A stretch of 64,000 bases of DNA from Cenococcum geophilum 1.58 (GCA_001692895.1 KV748182.1:1492341-1556340), one strand, 5' to 3'. Positions 25,401 through 36,015 are shown, numbered from the stretch's first letter. Notes: generated by a model from the letters alone, not told the origin. Numbers and translations are program-made.

Positions 25401-25700
25401 AAAGATTTCACCGGTTATATTTAAGTTAAACCTACTAGCTAAAATGAAGATCTACCCTATATAGCACATTGCAATACTAAAGCCAGTATATAGGAATATT
25501 AAGCCACCGGTTTATAAAGTAGACACATATAAAGGATAAGAAGAAGACAAATAGTAAGTATTAAAGATCATTAATTATAAGGACATTGATGACAAAATAT
25601 AGTACAAGGTTAAGTAAATAGGCTATACTAAAACTACCTAGGAGCTACTAGAGAATTTAAAAAACGCTATAGGAAAGGTACAGGAGTATTAGAAGAGATT
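22440..25700 (+). pseudogene. Degenerate pol of gypsy element B
   Basis: Reverse transcriptase is readable from about 23080 ([17 protein letters not shown], then DRYPLPLI and IFTKIDLRWAYY). Its active-site codons at 23401-23412 read TAT CTT AAT AAT, that is YLNN in place of YLDD, so both metal-binding aspartates are gone. RNase H lies near 23830-24200 and the integrase core near 24660-25100 (SDRDLRFIAAF). A chromo-like tail ends the frame near 25690. Stops are dense. The Asp to Asn changes fit TpG to TpA mutation of GAT codons that follow a T. Confidence 0.8.
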
Positions 25701-26426
25701 AGGTTAGGCAGTATTAATAAAGAAGGATTACTAAAGAATAAGTTACCTAAGGGGGACCTAAGAAGAGCAGTTGCCAAACTACTTAGATCTGTTTCCTTCT
25801 CTATTAGAAGAGAATCTATTCTTTTATTACCTAGTTCCTATAGACCTTATTCTATAAGTTTCTACTCCTTAAAATAAACCTTCTTATAAACCTTCTTAAG
25901 ACGAAGCAGATAAGTAGACGCCGTAATTTAAGTATTTAGAGCCTTCTATTCCGCATTACAGGAACATTCCAACTTAGTAAGGGCTTATAACAGTTTACCA
26001 TCTAGCTATATAGTAGCAGATTAAACATAAAACCCTAAGATAAATTAATTAGGGAACTAGACGACTATTAAGAGTAATAAATCGCGTATATTTAGTATTA
26101 AAAGTAGAGCGAACGTCATAGAACGAATAAATATTCGCTTTAGTATACTCTAAGCAAGAGGACAGTTGTTATAAAGATGGGTTCGCTAACATAATATAAA
26201 CCAACCCCTCTTTTAAATAACAAGAATACGGAGACGGCATAATCTCACTAAGAGATAATATTGCAGCAATAGTACGAGCACGACGTTAGGCGTGTAAAGA
26301 AGAAATTGCTTTAGGTATAATAAGCAATAATATTAACTAAATTAATTAAACGGATATTATACCTTTAGTAAACAACTTAGAGATATTTTAAATCTTTAAG
26401 GACAAAGATAAAGAGGAGGGAGATGG

Positions 26427-26851
26427 TATTACGGACGCTTTAAGTATAATATTATAACTACTTAGAGAAGAGACGGAAGAAGCTAGTTAGTTAATTTAGG
26501 TANNGTNNNGNATAGAGCCNATAGAACNATNTAATAAGGAATAGTAACTAAGGTTATATAATATGCTACGTATTAAATAAGAGGAATAAGAGGAACTTAC
26601 GTACCTTATATATAAGACGTATATTATATACAAGAAGGATTTTATAGGAGTACGGTTATATATTTAAGGACCCTTAGTCCCTACCTAGATAGTTCCTTCT
26701 TTATAGTAATTCTTAGAATATAATTGGAGTTAATCTGTTAGGCAACCACTCTACCAATTGTTATTACGTTGTTGACTTTTATACTTGCATTTCCTACACA
26801 CCTAGCCCAATAACGAGCCCACCGTAGTTCTTGCTACAAGGTTCCGTTACA
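26427..26851 (+). repeat. 3' LTR of gypsy element B
   Basis: The 425-bp partner of the 5' LTR, with more C/T and G/A changes. About eight ambiguous bases (N) cluster at 26503-26532, where the assembler probably merged near-identical copies. Confidence 0.9.
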
Positions 26852-26856
26852 AAAAG
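26852..26856. repeat. Target-site duplication AAAAG (right) of gypsy element B
   Basis: Matches 18896-18900 and fixes the 3' boundary of the element. Confidence 0.8.
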
Positions 26857-28081
26857 CCTTTAATATCTCCTTCTGCTGCCTAGGTGCTTATATACCTACT
26901 AAACTTCCTACTTTAGAAAAAGTAAATCCTCCTCCTTATTGCTGCCCTCTTATACGGGTAACTAAGGTTAGGGACTATCCGGCGTCCTCGCCCGCGCGCC
27001 CTTTCTCCTTCTTCTCCTCCTTTACCTTTTTTACTTCTCGCCCCCCTCTTTGCGCTTATTACCCCCCTTACACCTACTAGCCCTATCGCGCCTACCTTCC
27101 CCCTTAGCAGCGATAATAATAATGGTAATAATAATAACAATAACCGCCTGCTAGATTTTGGCGGCGACGATAATAATAATAATATAGTTGGCCTTGCTGG
27201 GTATGTGTACTATAATACCTATTATATTAATTATTAGCTTATATATACGTAGACCTATAACTTAGCCACCTGCCCCTACTATTAGCGCCGCTCTAGGTCC
27301 TCCCCTTTCTTTTACCTAGGTAGGCTTCTATACTGCCTAACTTACTAACTAGCCGCGTCTGCCTTAGAATTAGTAACTCTAGGGCAAAACTACGGACGGC
27401 TATACTGCCGTCCGCTAGGGTAAGTAGTAGTTATTTCTCTAAACGGCTAATAATAAGAGAAACCTCTTTTATATTAGGAGGATTATAAAAATAGAGCTAG
27501 GTAAGTAGCTTTATAGTAAGGATTGGTGCCTAGCTTACTAGAAGGATAGTTAAAAGTACTAGGTCTACTTTAAGGTAGGCGCCTAGTAAGTATATAAGCC
27601 TAGGGACGCTTATGCCCGCTATTATATAAGGGCCTACCCTAGTAGATACTCTATCTTAAGGCGGGCTAAGCCTAAACCCTAGTAGGTATTACTAGCTCCG
27701 CCCCTATAGCCCCTATTACTAAAGGGACTATAACTACCTCTACCTAGAGCTAGGGGCACAGGGCTAATAGTATAGAGGATAAGGGGGTGGGACTAGTATA
27801 GTATAGCGTATTTTTAGACTCCCTTTATAGGGAAGGCTTTAACCTTATTTTAGTAAAAGCTAGTATTTTAGAAGGGTCTAACTATAAGGCTTTTTATAGG
27901 TAAGCTTTAACCTTACCTAGTTAGTTTAGATCCCGTATAGGTAAAGAAGCTAGTATTTTAGATAGGCCTAACTATAGGCGTTATAAGCCCTATAGGTTAG
28001 GATATATAGACTTAGCCTCTATCCCTAAAAAGAGAGTAGGCTTAGCGGGCCTTTACTCTAGTGGAGTAAGAGGAGGATAAT
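26857..28081. other. Unclassified AT-rich repeat relic
   Basis: RIP-type composition. Before insertion of element B this stretch was contiguous with the DNA left of 18901, next to the Helitron gene. Low-complexity Leu/Gly/Arg-rich frames near 26913-27140 are not convincing. No transposase or polymerase motif was recognised. Confidence 0.4.
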
Positions 28082-28275
28082 AAGTATAGTAGGCCTCTGC
28101 TTAGTAGAGGATTAGGTAAATAAGTATAGTAGGCCTCTACTCTAGATAGATGGCGGATAGGTAAGTAAGTATAGTAGGCCTCTACTCTAGATAGATAGTA
28201 GATAAGTAAGTAAGTATAGTGGGCCTCTGCTTATAGTAAAAGTAGAGTAAGTATAGCGGGCCTCTACTCTAGGTA
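28082..28275 (+). repeat. Imperfect 37-45-bp tandem repeat, 5 copies
   Basis: The core AAGTATAGTAGGCCTCT recurs at about 28082, 28122, 28167, 28212 and 28249 with variable spacers (TACTCTAGATAGAT or TGCTTAGTAGAGG). Copy differences are again C/T and A/G. Confidence 0.7.
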
Positions 28276-28469
28276 AAACGAATTTACTTTCTTATTCTAC
28301 TATTAACCTACTACTCTAATAACGTAATATAATTGCGTTTATTACTAACGTATAAAATTATAAATAGAGGCTTGTATATAGTCGCCATATATAGGTAATA
28401 GCCTCTACTCTTAGCGGGGGTCTATTAATATAAGCTACTACTACTCTAGATATCTTCCGAACTTATATA

Positions 28470-29145
28470 AACTTATATAAACTTATTAGCTAATTAAGGC
28501 AAGGCGGGGGTTTTTAAGTTAAGATATATTATCTAGCTAATAGCCTTTACCCCTTATAGATAATAGCTTCCAGCCCTTATTAGGGCCCGTTAATATAGGC
28601 TTTAGCCCCTAATCTAGAGATCTTTTAAACTTATACTAACTTATATAAACTTATTAGCTAATTAGAATAAGGCTAGGGCCCTTAATTAAGACATTTTATA
28701 TTCCTTCTCTTTATAGTATTTCCTAGATATCCTCCTCTTAAGTTATTATTATCTTAGGGTCTAAGGCCTATAATAGGGTCAGTAACCTAGGGGGTTTAGC
28801 CTTATTCTAATTAGCTAATAAGTTTATATAAGTTTGGGAGATATCTAGACTAAGTCTATTAGCCTAGCTTATACTTTAAATTATCTACCTTTAGGTTTAA
28901 ATTTTAAAGCTAAACCTATACCTTCCAAGATCTAAGAAGTGGCAATACTTTTATTATTAATTTAAAGTGCTGCAGGATAATATAGCTTATCCAGTATAGA
29001 CTAGTATAGGGCGATCGTTTAATATAATTAAGGCTATATATAGGGCTAGGGTAGAGGGGCCTTATAGGGTAAAGGAGAGGGAGACTTATAGGGCAAACTA
29101 AAGAGGAAAGCCGCGCTTTAATTGGCCGATAAGTTTATATAAGTA
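28470..29145. repeat. Four copies of the 26-bp motif, left of the DUF6589 relic
   Basis: Copies at 28470-28495 and 28638-28663 are on the minus strand. Copies at 28809-28834 and 29120-29145 are on the plus strand; the last is the variant AATTGGCCGATAAG. Both minus-strand copies extend with a further TAAGT half-site, so three half-sites follow at exact 10-bp steps. Confidence 0.8.
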
Positions 29146-29199
29146 TACCTAAGTTTATAGGCTACTTAGAGCCTCCTAGCTAATAGAAGGTATATTAGA

Positions 29200-31030
29200 A
29201 GTAAAATTTAGTTCCTTTATATTATCTAGCCTATCTTTAATAGTATTAGTAAAGTTTTATATATCTATAAAGCTAGCTAGGTCCTCTATATCTAAAGGAG
29301 GATAAGAGGTAGTAACTAAACGCAGACCCTAAATATAGACCTAGTTAAACTTATTAACCTTCCTTACTAGAACTTCTACTCTAGTGCTAAAAATATTATA
29401 AGAATTAAATAGGCGTAAGCCTACTAGCTATACTAGTTGCTATAATATAGCTAAGTTACTAGAATAGAGATTCCGAGTAAGTATAAATATATTAAGGTCC
29501 GCCTTCGCCCGCGTATAGGTACCTAATATCTTCTTACTAAATATATATTTTATCTTACTACGTAATATTCTAACTGTTGTATTTAATAAGTATACTTAAT
29601 TAAATATAATATCTATATCGTAAGTAGAGTTTTTATAGTACTTTATCTCGATCTTATAGCTTCCATTTAAGTACTTTAACCTAAGATTAATAACCTTATA
29701 CTTATCGGGAGCTTTAAGCTAGTTTACTAGCCTAGAGGATAGGATTGTATATTAAAGTTCGGGCGAATTAACTAACGTAAGATTCTACTAATAGAATAGC
29801 ATCTCTTAACCGTAATTATGCTATAACGCACTAAAGAAAAATATAATAAGGGGGTTAATAAGCCGCCGTAGTATATCCATATTAGTATACTTAATAGTAT
29901 ACTAAACAGTAAATAAAAGCTTAACCTTTTAAAGTATGCGACATATTATCCGAAACTTAATATTATTATACTTTACGCCCGTTCACGCGTCCTAAGAAAA
30001 GGCATTATGTTAAATCTTATTAATAATATCTAGGAACTACTTAGGCGTAAGGCAGCCAATAGCCTGGGTAATATCTTTAATATACTTAGAGAAAGATAGG
30101 TTAGATAGGGTGTCTAGATCTAACAGCTTAGATAAATTAGGTATACTAATTCTAAAGCCTTAACGCTATATAGCAGTATAAAAGAGGGCGGTTATCCGCG
30201 CTATAAAACCCCGTTTAATAATAGGTACTAACTTATAGTATTTAGTATTCTCTTATATAATTATAGAGCGATTTTATAGCGTTATATTAGACTGTAGACA
30301 GTAAAAAGCCTTTTCTTACTTATCCTTAGGCGTAAAGTGTGTACGTATAAGAGTATTATATAGATTTATCTTAATATAGAACTATATAGGTATACTAAGT
30401 AGCTAGTCCTAATAATTAAAAGGGCGGCTGGTATAAATCTGCTCCTATTTTACTAACCTAATATAATATATAGTAAGCTAGTCACTATAGGCAAGCCAGA
30501 GCCGCTTAGTAAAATTATTAGAAGTAGTGCTATTATAAGGGTTATTTAGAGCCTGGAGACTAAACTAATTAAGGAAAATACTTTTATAGACGCTATAAGT
30601 ACCTTAGATAGTACCCTTATCCTCTATAATAGTACTAAACTACTAAAATCTAGTCTTCTTATTACTAATATATTGTATACTTAGCATCTAAGGGAAAAGA
30701 TCACTATCTTTAAAGATACGCTCTATACTAGTAAGGTAAATCCCCTTTATTACGTTAGTAATAAGGTAATGGCTAATTTATAGTAATAACTCATCGCCAA
30801 AGCTAGGAGATTAGTAGATGTCCTTAATATTTAGCGGAATAGTTAGATTATACATTAACTAACGCAGCCCTAATAAAGGTAGTTTAGGATAATAGATAAT
30901 AGCAGCAGTTATTAAAGAGCGCATAATAGATATATAACCAAGTAGCTTATTGCGCTTTATATCTTTAAAGTTTATATTATTATATATAACAACCATCTAG
31001 GGGTTATACGCTAGCGTTATAAAATACCTC
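29200..31030 (-). pseudogene. Degenerate DUF6589-type gene (transposon-associated)
   Basis: One minus-strand frame stays protein-like for about 1.8 kb if RIP stops are read as Gln or Trp. Recognisable blocks in order are VVIYNNINFKDIKRN (about 31000-30940), LGYISIMRSLITAA, LPLLGLRQLMYNLT, PLNIKDIYQSP, FSTIIEDKGTIQGTYSVYKS, RLWLAYSDQLT, IPIQFYIKINLYNTLIRTHF, YYKLVPIIKRGFIARITALF and LTPKQFLDIINKIQHNAFS. I recall these as blocks of the fungal DUF6589 family (YDN.NFKD, FEDEGTVDGTY, YGDQLT, F..Q.NL..TIVRTHW). The biochemical role of the family is unknown. The gene is flanked by copies of the 26-bp motif on both sides. Family assignment is from memory of the motif pattern. Confidence 0.6.
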
Positions 31031-32282
31031 TATAAATATTAGCCCCTAGCCAGCTAGTAGTTTATAAAGGCTATACTAATTAGCTTATAAGTTTATAAGA
31101 GTTTGCGTAAGTTTAGTTAAGAGGCCGGTACTAATAGATATATAGTACTAATATAAAAACTAATATACCTTTACCTTTTTAGCAATACTACCTATAGTAT
31201 AATTCGCAGAATAATAACTATAGCATAATCTAAAGCTAGCTAACGTTTTAAACACCCTTTTTTTATACTAGAGCCTATAAGATATATATCTACTACTAAA
31301 GAAAAGAAATTGGACCGCTTCTTAGCCTAAGAGAAATAAATTATACTAGTAATAGCATATGCCCGCCTTACTAGCGTATCTTAGCTATTTACCTTCTAGC
31401 CCTTTGCTTTTTAATTACTATAGCTAGCCCTATACGCCTGCTAATTACTAAATAGTTATATTAAAGTTGTATACTATTCTAGAGCAGTATTCTATATAGA
31501 GTAAAAGACGACATTAAAGTTTAAGTCCTTAAGTTTTAACGTTCTATTAAATGTGGTAAAATATAATTCCTAAATAAGGTAATCTAGCTCTACTATATAT
31601 AACTTTATTCGGGTATATAGGATATTACTTAACTATAGGTCTCTTGTAACTGCATCTAATAGAGCCTAACACCGCTATCTAACGCGACCGTACCGACGGT
31701 GCTTAATTACAATTCCCTTCTCTTCTATATTATCCGCCCTAACCTAAGTAGATAAGAACTAAGTAAAGCTCTAACCTTTTTCTTTTAATGTATTAACTAC
31801 GGCTTATAACATTTACGCGCGGTTCCCCTACCTCTTATAACGCCTTAATAAAGGCTTAGGCACTTTATTCTTATTACTACCTATTTAGTTACTGCCTAAA
31901 TCGTTATTACTATTGTTAGATGAGGGCTTAGATAGTTTAATAATGTTTTCTAACTAGCTAGAGAGGCTAGAAATAGAGGGGGGACAGCTAGGGGTGTCTT
32001 AGTCGCCTTAACGCCCACTTAAGGCACGGCTGGGCTCTATTATAGATGGATTCTATAAAGTAAGAGGAGGGCTTTTAAATAGAGGTATTGGCGAGTTAAG
32101 CGGTGGTATATTAGGGGGCGATATACCGCGTTAAAGGCGATACAATTGTCGTCTACTAGGCAGCTAGCTTGCCTTTATAAATCGCGCCTATAATCCCTTA
32201 GACCATTGGAGAGGAATCCGGCTTGGGGCTCTATAATTAGCTGCAATAGCTAGCGTAAGCCTACGGCGTGCCACCTGCCACT
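31031..32282. other. AT-rich relic upstream of the DUF6589 frame
   Basis: It probably holds the N-terminal coding part and 5' end of the DUF6589 element. A diverged copy of the 26-bp motif starts at 31078 (AATTAGCTTATAAGTTTATA) with a third half-site ten bases on. No other family was recognised. RIP composition ends at about 32260. Confidence 0.4.
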
Positions 32283-32379
32283 AATTGGCCCATAAATACC
32301 CATAAGTTGCAAGGGTGCTAAATGTGGGCCCAAGGGAGGCGGCGGCAGCCGCTGATTGGCTCATAAGTACACATAAGTT
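32283..32379 (+). repeat. Two weakly mutated copies of the 26-bp motif
   Basis: The copies at 32283-32308 (AATTGGCCCATAAATACCCA...) and 32354-32379 (GATTGGCTCATAAGTACACA...) keep CA dinucleotides where the other copies have TA, so they approximate the sequence before RIP. They sit at the edge of the balanced-composition DNA and may mark the outer end of the DUF6589 element. Confidence 0.6.
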
Positions 32380-32540
32380 CGTAGGTGGAGGCCCGGGCCG
32401 AATTCTTCTCCGAGGGTCTGAGTCAACTGAGATAAGTATGGCCCACCATAGCTGAGCGGTCGCCCGCCCAACTTGTAGGCGCCGTTTTATTACGTTTATC
32501 GGATAACTAGTGATTAATTGCTGAACTTTTTTTATGTTAC

Positions 32541-32617
32541 GGGCATATGGTCTGGTGGTATGATTCTCGCTTTGCAATTGTTGTGAATGCGAGAGGGCGT
32601 GGGTTGTACGCTTCTCC
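32541..32617 (+). pseudogene. tRNA-Pro-like pseudogene
   Basis: The first 34 bases (GGGCATATGGTCTGGTGGTA, then TGATTCTCGCTTTG) closely match the 5' half of fungal tRNA-Pro, including the A box. The anticodon stem TCTCGC/GCGAGA is intact but encloses 18 nt, which could be a 7-nt loop plus an 11-nt intron. The 3' half is damaged: the T-arm reads GGGTTGTACGC instead of a GGTTCRAnnCC box and no TATGCCC acceptor strand follows. It is probably a tRNA relic or tRNA-derived repeat. Confidence 0.5.
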
Positions 32618-34242
32618 CCATAATTAAGGATTTTCCAAGTTAACCTATCCCTTGCACCGATGACTCTGTCCGCAAAGTGGTGGCTCGTGCGCAACCAACC
32701 AGAAAGTTTTCTTCGTAGGCGGTCGGCGTTCTGCCAGGAACACCAAAATAAATCTCGGAGGGGCTCTTATAGATAGGCCAAACTTTAGATATTAAATACA
32801 GCACCAAGATGGTGCGGATCGCAAATCTAACAATAAGGACTTTGTCGCACAGACTTAATACCCTAAATGGACGATATATAGGCGAAGAAGAAGCCTCCTA
32901 AGCCGTCAGCACAGCTTCAATACTTATGCATCTTGATTTTGGTGTTCTCTTGCACGGACCACCTTCTTACGGACCCCATCGGTGCAAGGGATAAAAAGAT
33001 CCCCACCATGTCCAATTTTTGATCTCATTTCGTGTTCATATTTTGGGCTTCACCATTTTTTGGTCTATTTTAACCATCGTCTTTGTTTTAAGTGAGAGGT
33101 CAGGGTAAATAAAATCAACAACAAGACGGTAATAGGATAATCTGGGAATGCTACAGTCGGGCAGACACTCAGTGTTAAGGATGAACAAGATAGTGACTCA
33201 AACAAACGTCAAAACTAAGGCTATTCTAAACCAAAACCCCTGCGTACTTTGGTCCAATTAACCAAAGAGTGATCTATCTGTCGCGCCTGCGGAAAATGTC
33301 ATAGTTGTGCTTATATGCAGCATAATTCATAAAGTGCAAACGACTATGCAAACCTGTGCCAGGTTTTTGGCAGTCTGAATCGGGACAACATATTGTGTCG
33401 CCTGGCTTGTAGACATCAAGGTGCGGCTCAACGTGATCGCGAGTTTTATAAGCGGTATAATAGTTATAAATCGGACTTCGTAGGGCTGACCTGGATTGCA
33501 AAAGCAGAAAATACACTGCGTCTTTACACAGCTTCCAGGAAACGGGGGAGGCTTCGGTGCTTCGTGGCCGTGTTGGATCCGTTGGATTCCCCATGTGCAA
33601 TCTAGCTTCTGCCGCCCCGCCTGCTCCTCGCCTGCTCGCCTGATAGCATAGGCGGTAAGAATTTGCATAAACCCTGCAGCGAGGCCCAAACGTTGAAGAT
33701 AATAGATGTAAGCGTAATAACATAGAGACGACAGATGGCCAAAGGCCAATTAATTAGACGGAAACGAGAACTAAGGCGCCTGGCGGTAAAGGAAGTTAGT
33801 GCTGTCCTTTAACGAGAACAGGGGAGAGAATACCGAGCAGACAGACGGTGGCGCGAGCTAAGCTTTATCTTCTTTCGAGCTATCTAGATTATATCAGCGG
33901 CGGCTCTAGAGGCGTTCTGTAAAAAAGCAACGGAGCCTGCAGCAGGCTAGAGCAGACGAACGAATCAAGACCCGGTGGTAGTAGATAATGAAGACTCCGT
34001 GCTGTCTTAGGGAGACCGACCTCCAGGCGTCAAGAAGCAACCAGAAGGAACCGAAGTCTATGCTTCTTTTACACAGAACTCGAGTGTTGGATGTTGAAAT
34101 CCGTGCAATTACCCCTTGTATATACAGATTTCCTCCAACCGATCCATGCGTCATTATCATCATCATGCTTTTCCAACGTATTGACTGCCTTAACTCCCCG
34201 ACCGACCACCCCGTCATATTCATCATAAACCAAACCGCGCCT
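32618..34242. other. Intergenic DNA, no gene assigned
   Basis: Base use is balanced and RIP signs are absent. Overlapping short frames on both strands at 33270-33750 and 33900-34400 contradict each other and show no domain. The last part is the 3' flank of the flavoprotein gene. Confidence 0.4.
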
Positions 34243-36015
34243 TCACGAACACAAAACCTTCGTCCTCATCCACTCGCTCGTCCCTACCCCAAGATTCAAC
34301 CCATTCCGTGCCCACCACCTCCTAACCACACGTCCCTTCTCCCCCTCCACACCGTCCTCCAATGCCTCCTCGATATCGCACGTCTTATACTCGACCCTTA
34401 GCCCGCTCTTCTTCCACCACTCCAGCACATCCGCATGCCCCATCTTCGTCGCGCCGACCAGCACCTGGTTATCGAACAACATCTTCTCGCCCCTAAGCTT
34501 CCGCCAGAAGTCAAGGATGTGCACGTGGCCATGCGTCGACGCCAGCTTGGCCACCGTATCTTCATGCGGGAACGCGATGCCCGACTCGCTCCACCAGCGC
34601 AGCGTGGGCAGGGATCCGGACTGGGTAGCGTAGGAAATCGACTTGCCGACCTTCAAGCGGAGGCGCACAGGCGCAGGCGCAGGCGCGGTATCGATCTCCG
34701 CAGACGCAACGGCAGCAGCAGCGGCGGCGGCGGCGGCGGGCAGCGCTTTGCTGGTATCGGCGTCCTGCAGCCCATGCAGCTTCCACCACTCCAGCACGGC
34801 GATGTGGCCCTGGGAGCTGGCCTGCTCGAGCGCGGCCTCGGAGTACTTGAGCGGCAGGCCGGAGCGGGCCCACCAGTCGAGGACGTGGACGAAGCCGGCG
34901 CGGCTGGCCTTGTCCATGGCCTCGGCCGAGTACTCCTTGGTCAGGAACGCTGGCGACGTGCGCCAGTACTCGAGGATCTCAATGCGGCCGAAGACGGAGG
35001 AGGCTTTCACGGGCAGGAAGGCGTGGCCGAAGGTCGACCAGAAGAGCTCGCGGTGCGCGCTCTCGAGGTGGCAGAGCAGCCGCACCATGCCGAAGCGCAT
35101 GATGAGCCGGATGCAGAGGCGCGAGAGCCGCGTTGGGTTCTCGGCAGCCAGCAGGGTCTTCACTTCGGACAGCGTGCCCGTCAGGATCGTCCATTCGAGC
35201 TTCCCGGTGTAGGTCTGCGGCCCCGCTTCGCTGCCCGCTTGGCGCCATTCGTCTGGGGTCGGGACGGTCGTGTGCACGTTCAGGGCGGTGGCGAGCTCCC
35301 AGTCGCCGGTGTAATCGAGGATGATGGACCACAGTTCGGGGGGCAGCACACGCTCGCGCTTGCGAGCGGGCGTGAAGGTGGACATGTGCGGCACAGCAAC
35401 GTCCACGTCCCGCCCTATGGTTATCAGGTCGACCTGCGTCTGCACAGACTCCATCAGCCCCTCGAGCCCGTCCCACGGAAGCTGTTTGCGGCCGCTGCTG
35501 CCTTCGAAGGCCCACAGCACGGGCTGCAGGACGCGGACCCAGTTCCATTTCCTGCGGATCTTGCTGAGCTGCTTCTTGGTCATGGGGTTTTCCCACATCA
35601 ATGTCGACATGCCGGGAAGGAGTAGGATCTTCTTGGAGACGTCCCAGCTTCTGAGGATCTCGAGGTGTAGGTTGTTGGTCATACCGTGGAGCATCCGCGC
35701 TAGACTGTCGGCGTCTATAGGGGCCAGCACGAGCAGGTCTGCCCAGCCGCATAGCTCCGCAGCATGCTCTTGTTCTCGCTCAATGTCTTGAGACGACTTG
35801 TAGTCTTCATGGTCCTTGTAGTATATGAGGTTGGGAATGTGCGAGGCGAAGGTGAAGGTGAAGGGTGGGTTGTGGCGGACTCTTATTATCGACCGAGTGT
35901 GGACATTTTCGACTTGGGACAATCGCAGGATAACGTCCCGAGTGAAGTCGGGGGTGGAGGAGGTCGCAGAGGCAATTAAGACGTTCAGAGGACGGGCATG
36001 ATCCAACGACGGCAT
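34243..36015 (-). CDS. PPC-decarboxylase-like flavoprotein fused to VLEWW-type repeats
   Basis: An intronless 590-aa frame opening at MPSLDHARPLNVLIASAT. Residues 9-200 resemble the homo-oligomeric flavin-containing Cys decarboxylase (HFCD/flavoprotein) fold: IASATSS at 14-20 for FMN phosphate, His84 in EQEHAAELCGWADLLVLAP matching the catalytic His of phosphopantothenoylcysteine decarboxylase, and PGMSTLMW at 134-141 matching PxMNxxMW with Asn replaced by Ser137. Residues 221-245 (RVLPPELWSIILDYTGDW) look F-box-like. The C-terminal half has ankyrin-like repeats of the form GH..VLEWW..SGL (HVLDWWARSGL, AVLEWWKLHGL, ADVLEWWKKSGL). An Ala run interrupts the repeats near residue 430. The changed Asn suggests a flavin-binding or regulatory role rather than decarboxylation; this is inference. 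Confidence 0.75.
   Translation of the reverse strand: MPSLDHARPLNVLIASATSSTPDFTRDVILRLSQVENVHTRSIIRVRHNPPFTFTFASHIPNLIYYKDHEDYKSSQDIEREQEHAAELCGWADLLVLAPIDADSLARMLHGMTNNLHLEILRSWDVSKKILLLPGMSTLMWENPMTKKQLSKIRRKWNWVRVLQPVLWAFEGSSGRKQLPWDGLEGLMESVQTQVDLITIGRDVDVAVPHMSTFTPARKRERVLPPELWSIILDYTGDWELATALNVHTTVPTPDEWRQAGSEAGPQTYTGKLEWTILTGTLSEVKTLLAAENPTRLSRLCIRLIMRFGMVRLLCHLESAHRELFWSTFGHAFLPVKASSVFGRIEILEYWRTSPAFLTKEYSAEAMDKASRAGFVHVLDWWARSGLPLKYSEAALEQASSQGHIAVLEWWKLHGLQDADTSKALPAAAAAAAAAVASAEIDTAPAPAPVRLRLKVGKSISYATQSGSLPTLRWWSESGIAFPHEDTVAKLASTHGHVHILDFWRKLRGEKMLFDNQVLVGATKMGHADVLEWWKKSGLRVEYKTCDIEEALEDGVEGEKGRVVRRWWARNGLNLGVGTSEWMRTKVLCS

Larger units (their letters stand above)
18901..26851 (+). 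mobile_element. Complete but RIP-degraded Ty3/gypsy chromovirus (element B)
   Basis: A 7951-bp element bounded by two 425-bp LTRs and an AAAAG duplication. A purine tract (AAAGAGGAGGGAGATGG) precedes the 3' LTR. Gag opens near 19371 with MPPKAATTTPSTVATT. A zinc-knuckle relic (NCGKQGYY) lies near 20380. Protease, reverse transcriptase, RNase H and integrase remnants follow, and a chromodomain-like C-terminus lies near 25500-25700 (DIDDKIQYKVK, then IGYTKTTQELL when RIP stops are read as Gln). Both LTRs begin TATTACGG where TG would be expected, a TpG to TpA change. Every frame has stops. Chromodomain gypsy elements are the chromovirus clade. Confidence 0.9.

Noticed and set aside
34435..35625. 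A 396-codon plus-strand open frame
   Set aside because: It is antisense to the flavoprotein-repeat gene in GC-rich DNA, has Gly/Arg/His-rich shadow composition and no domain.
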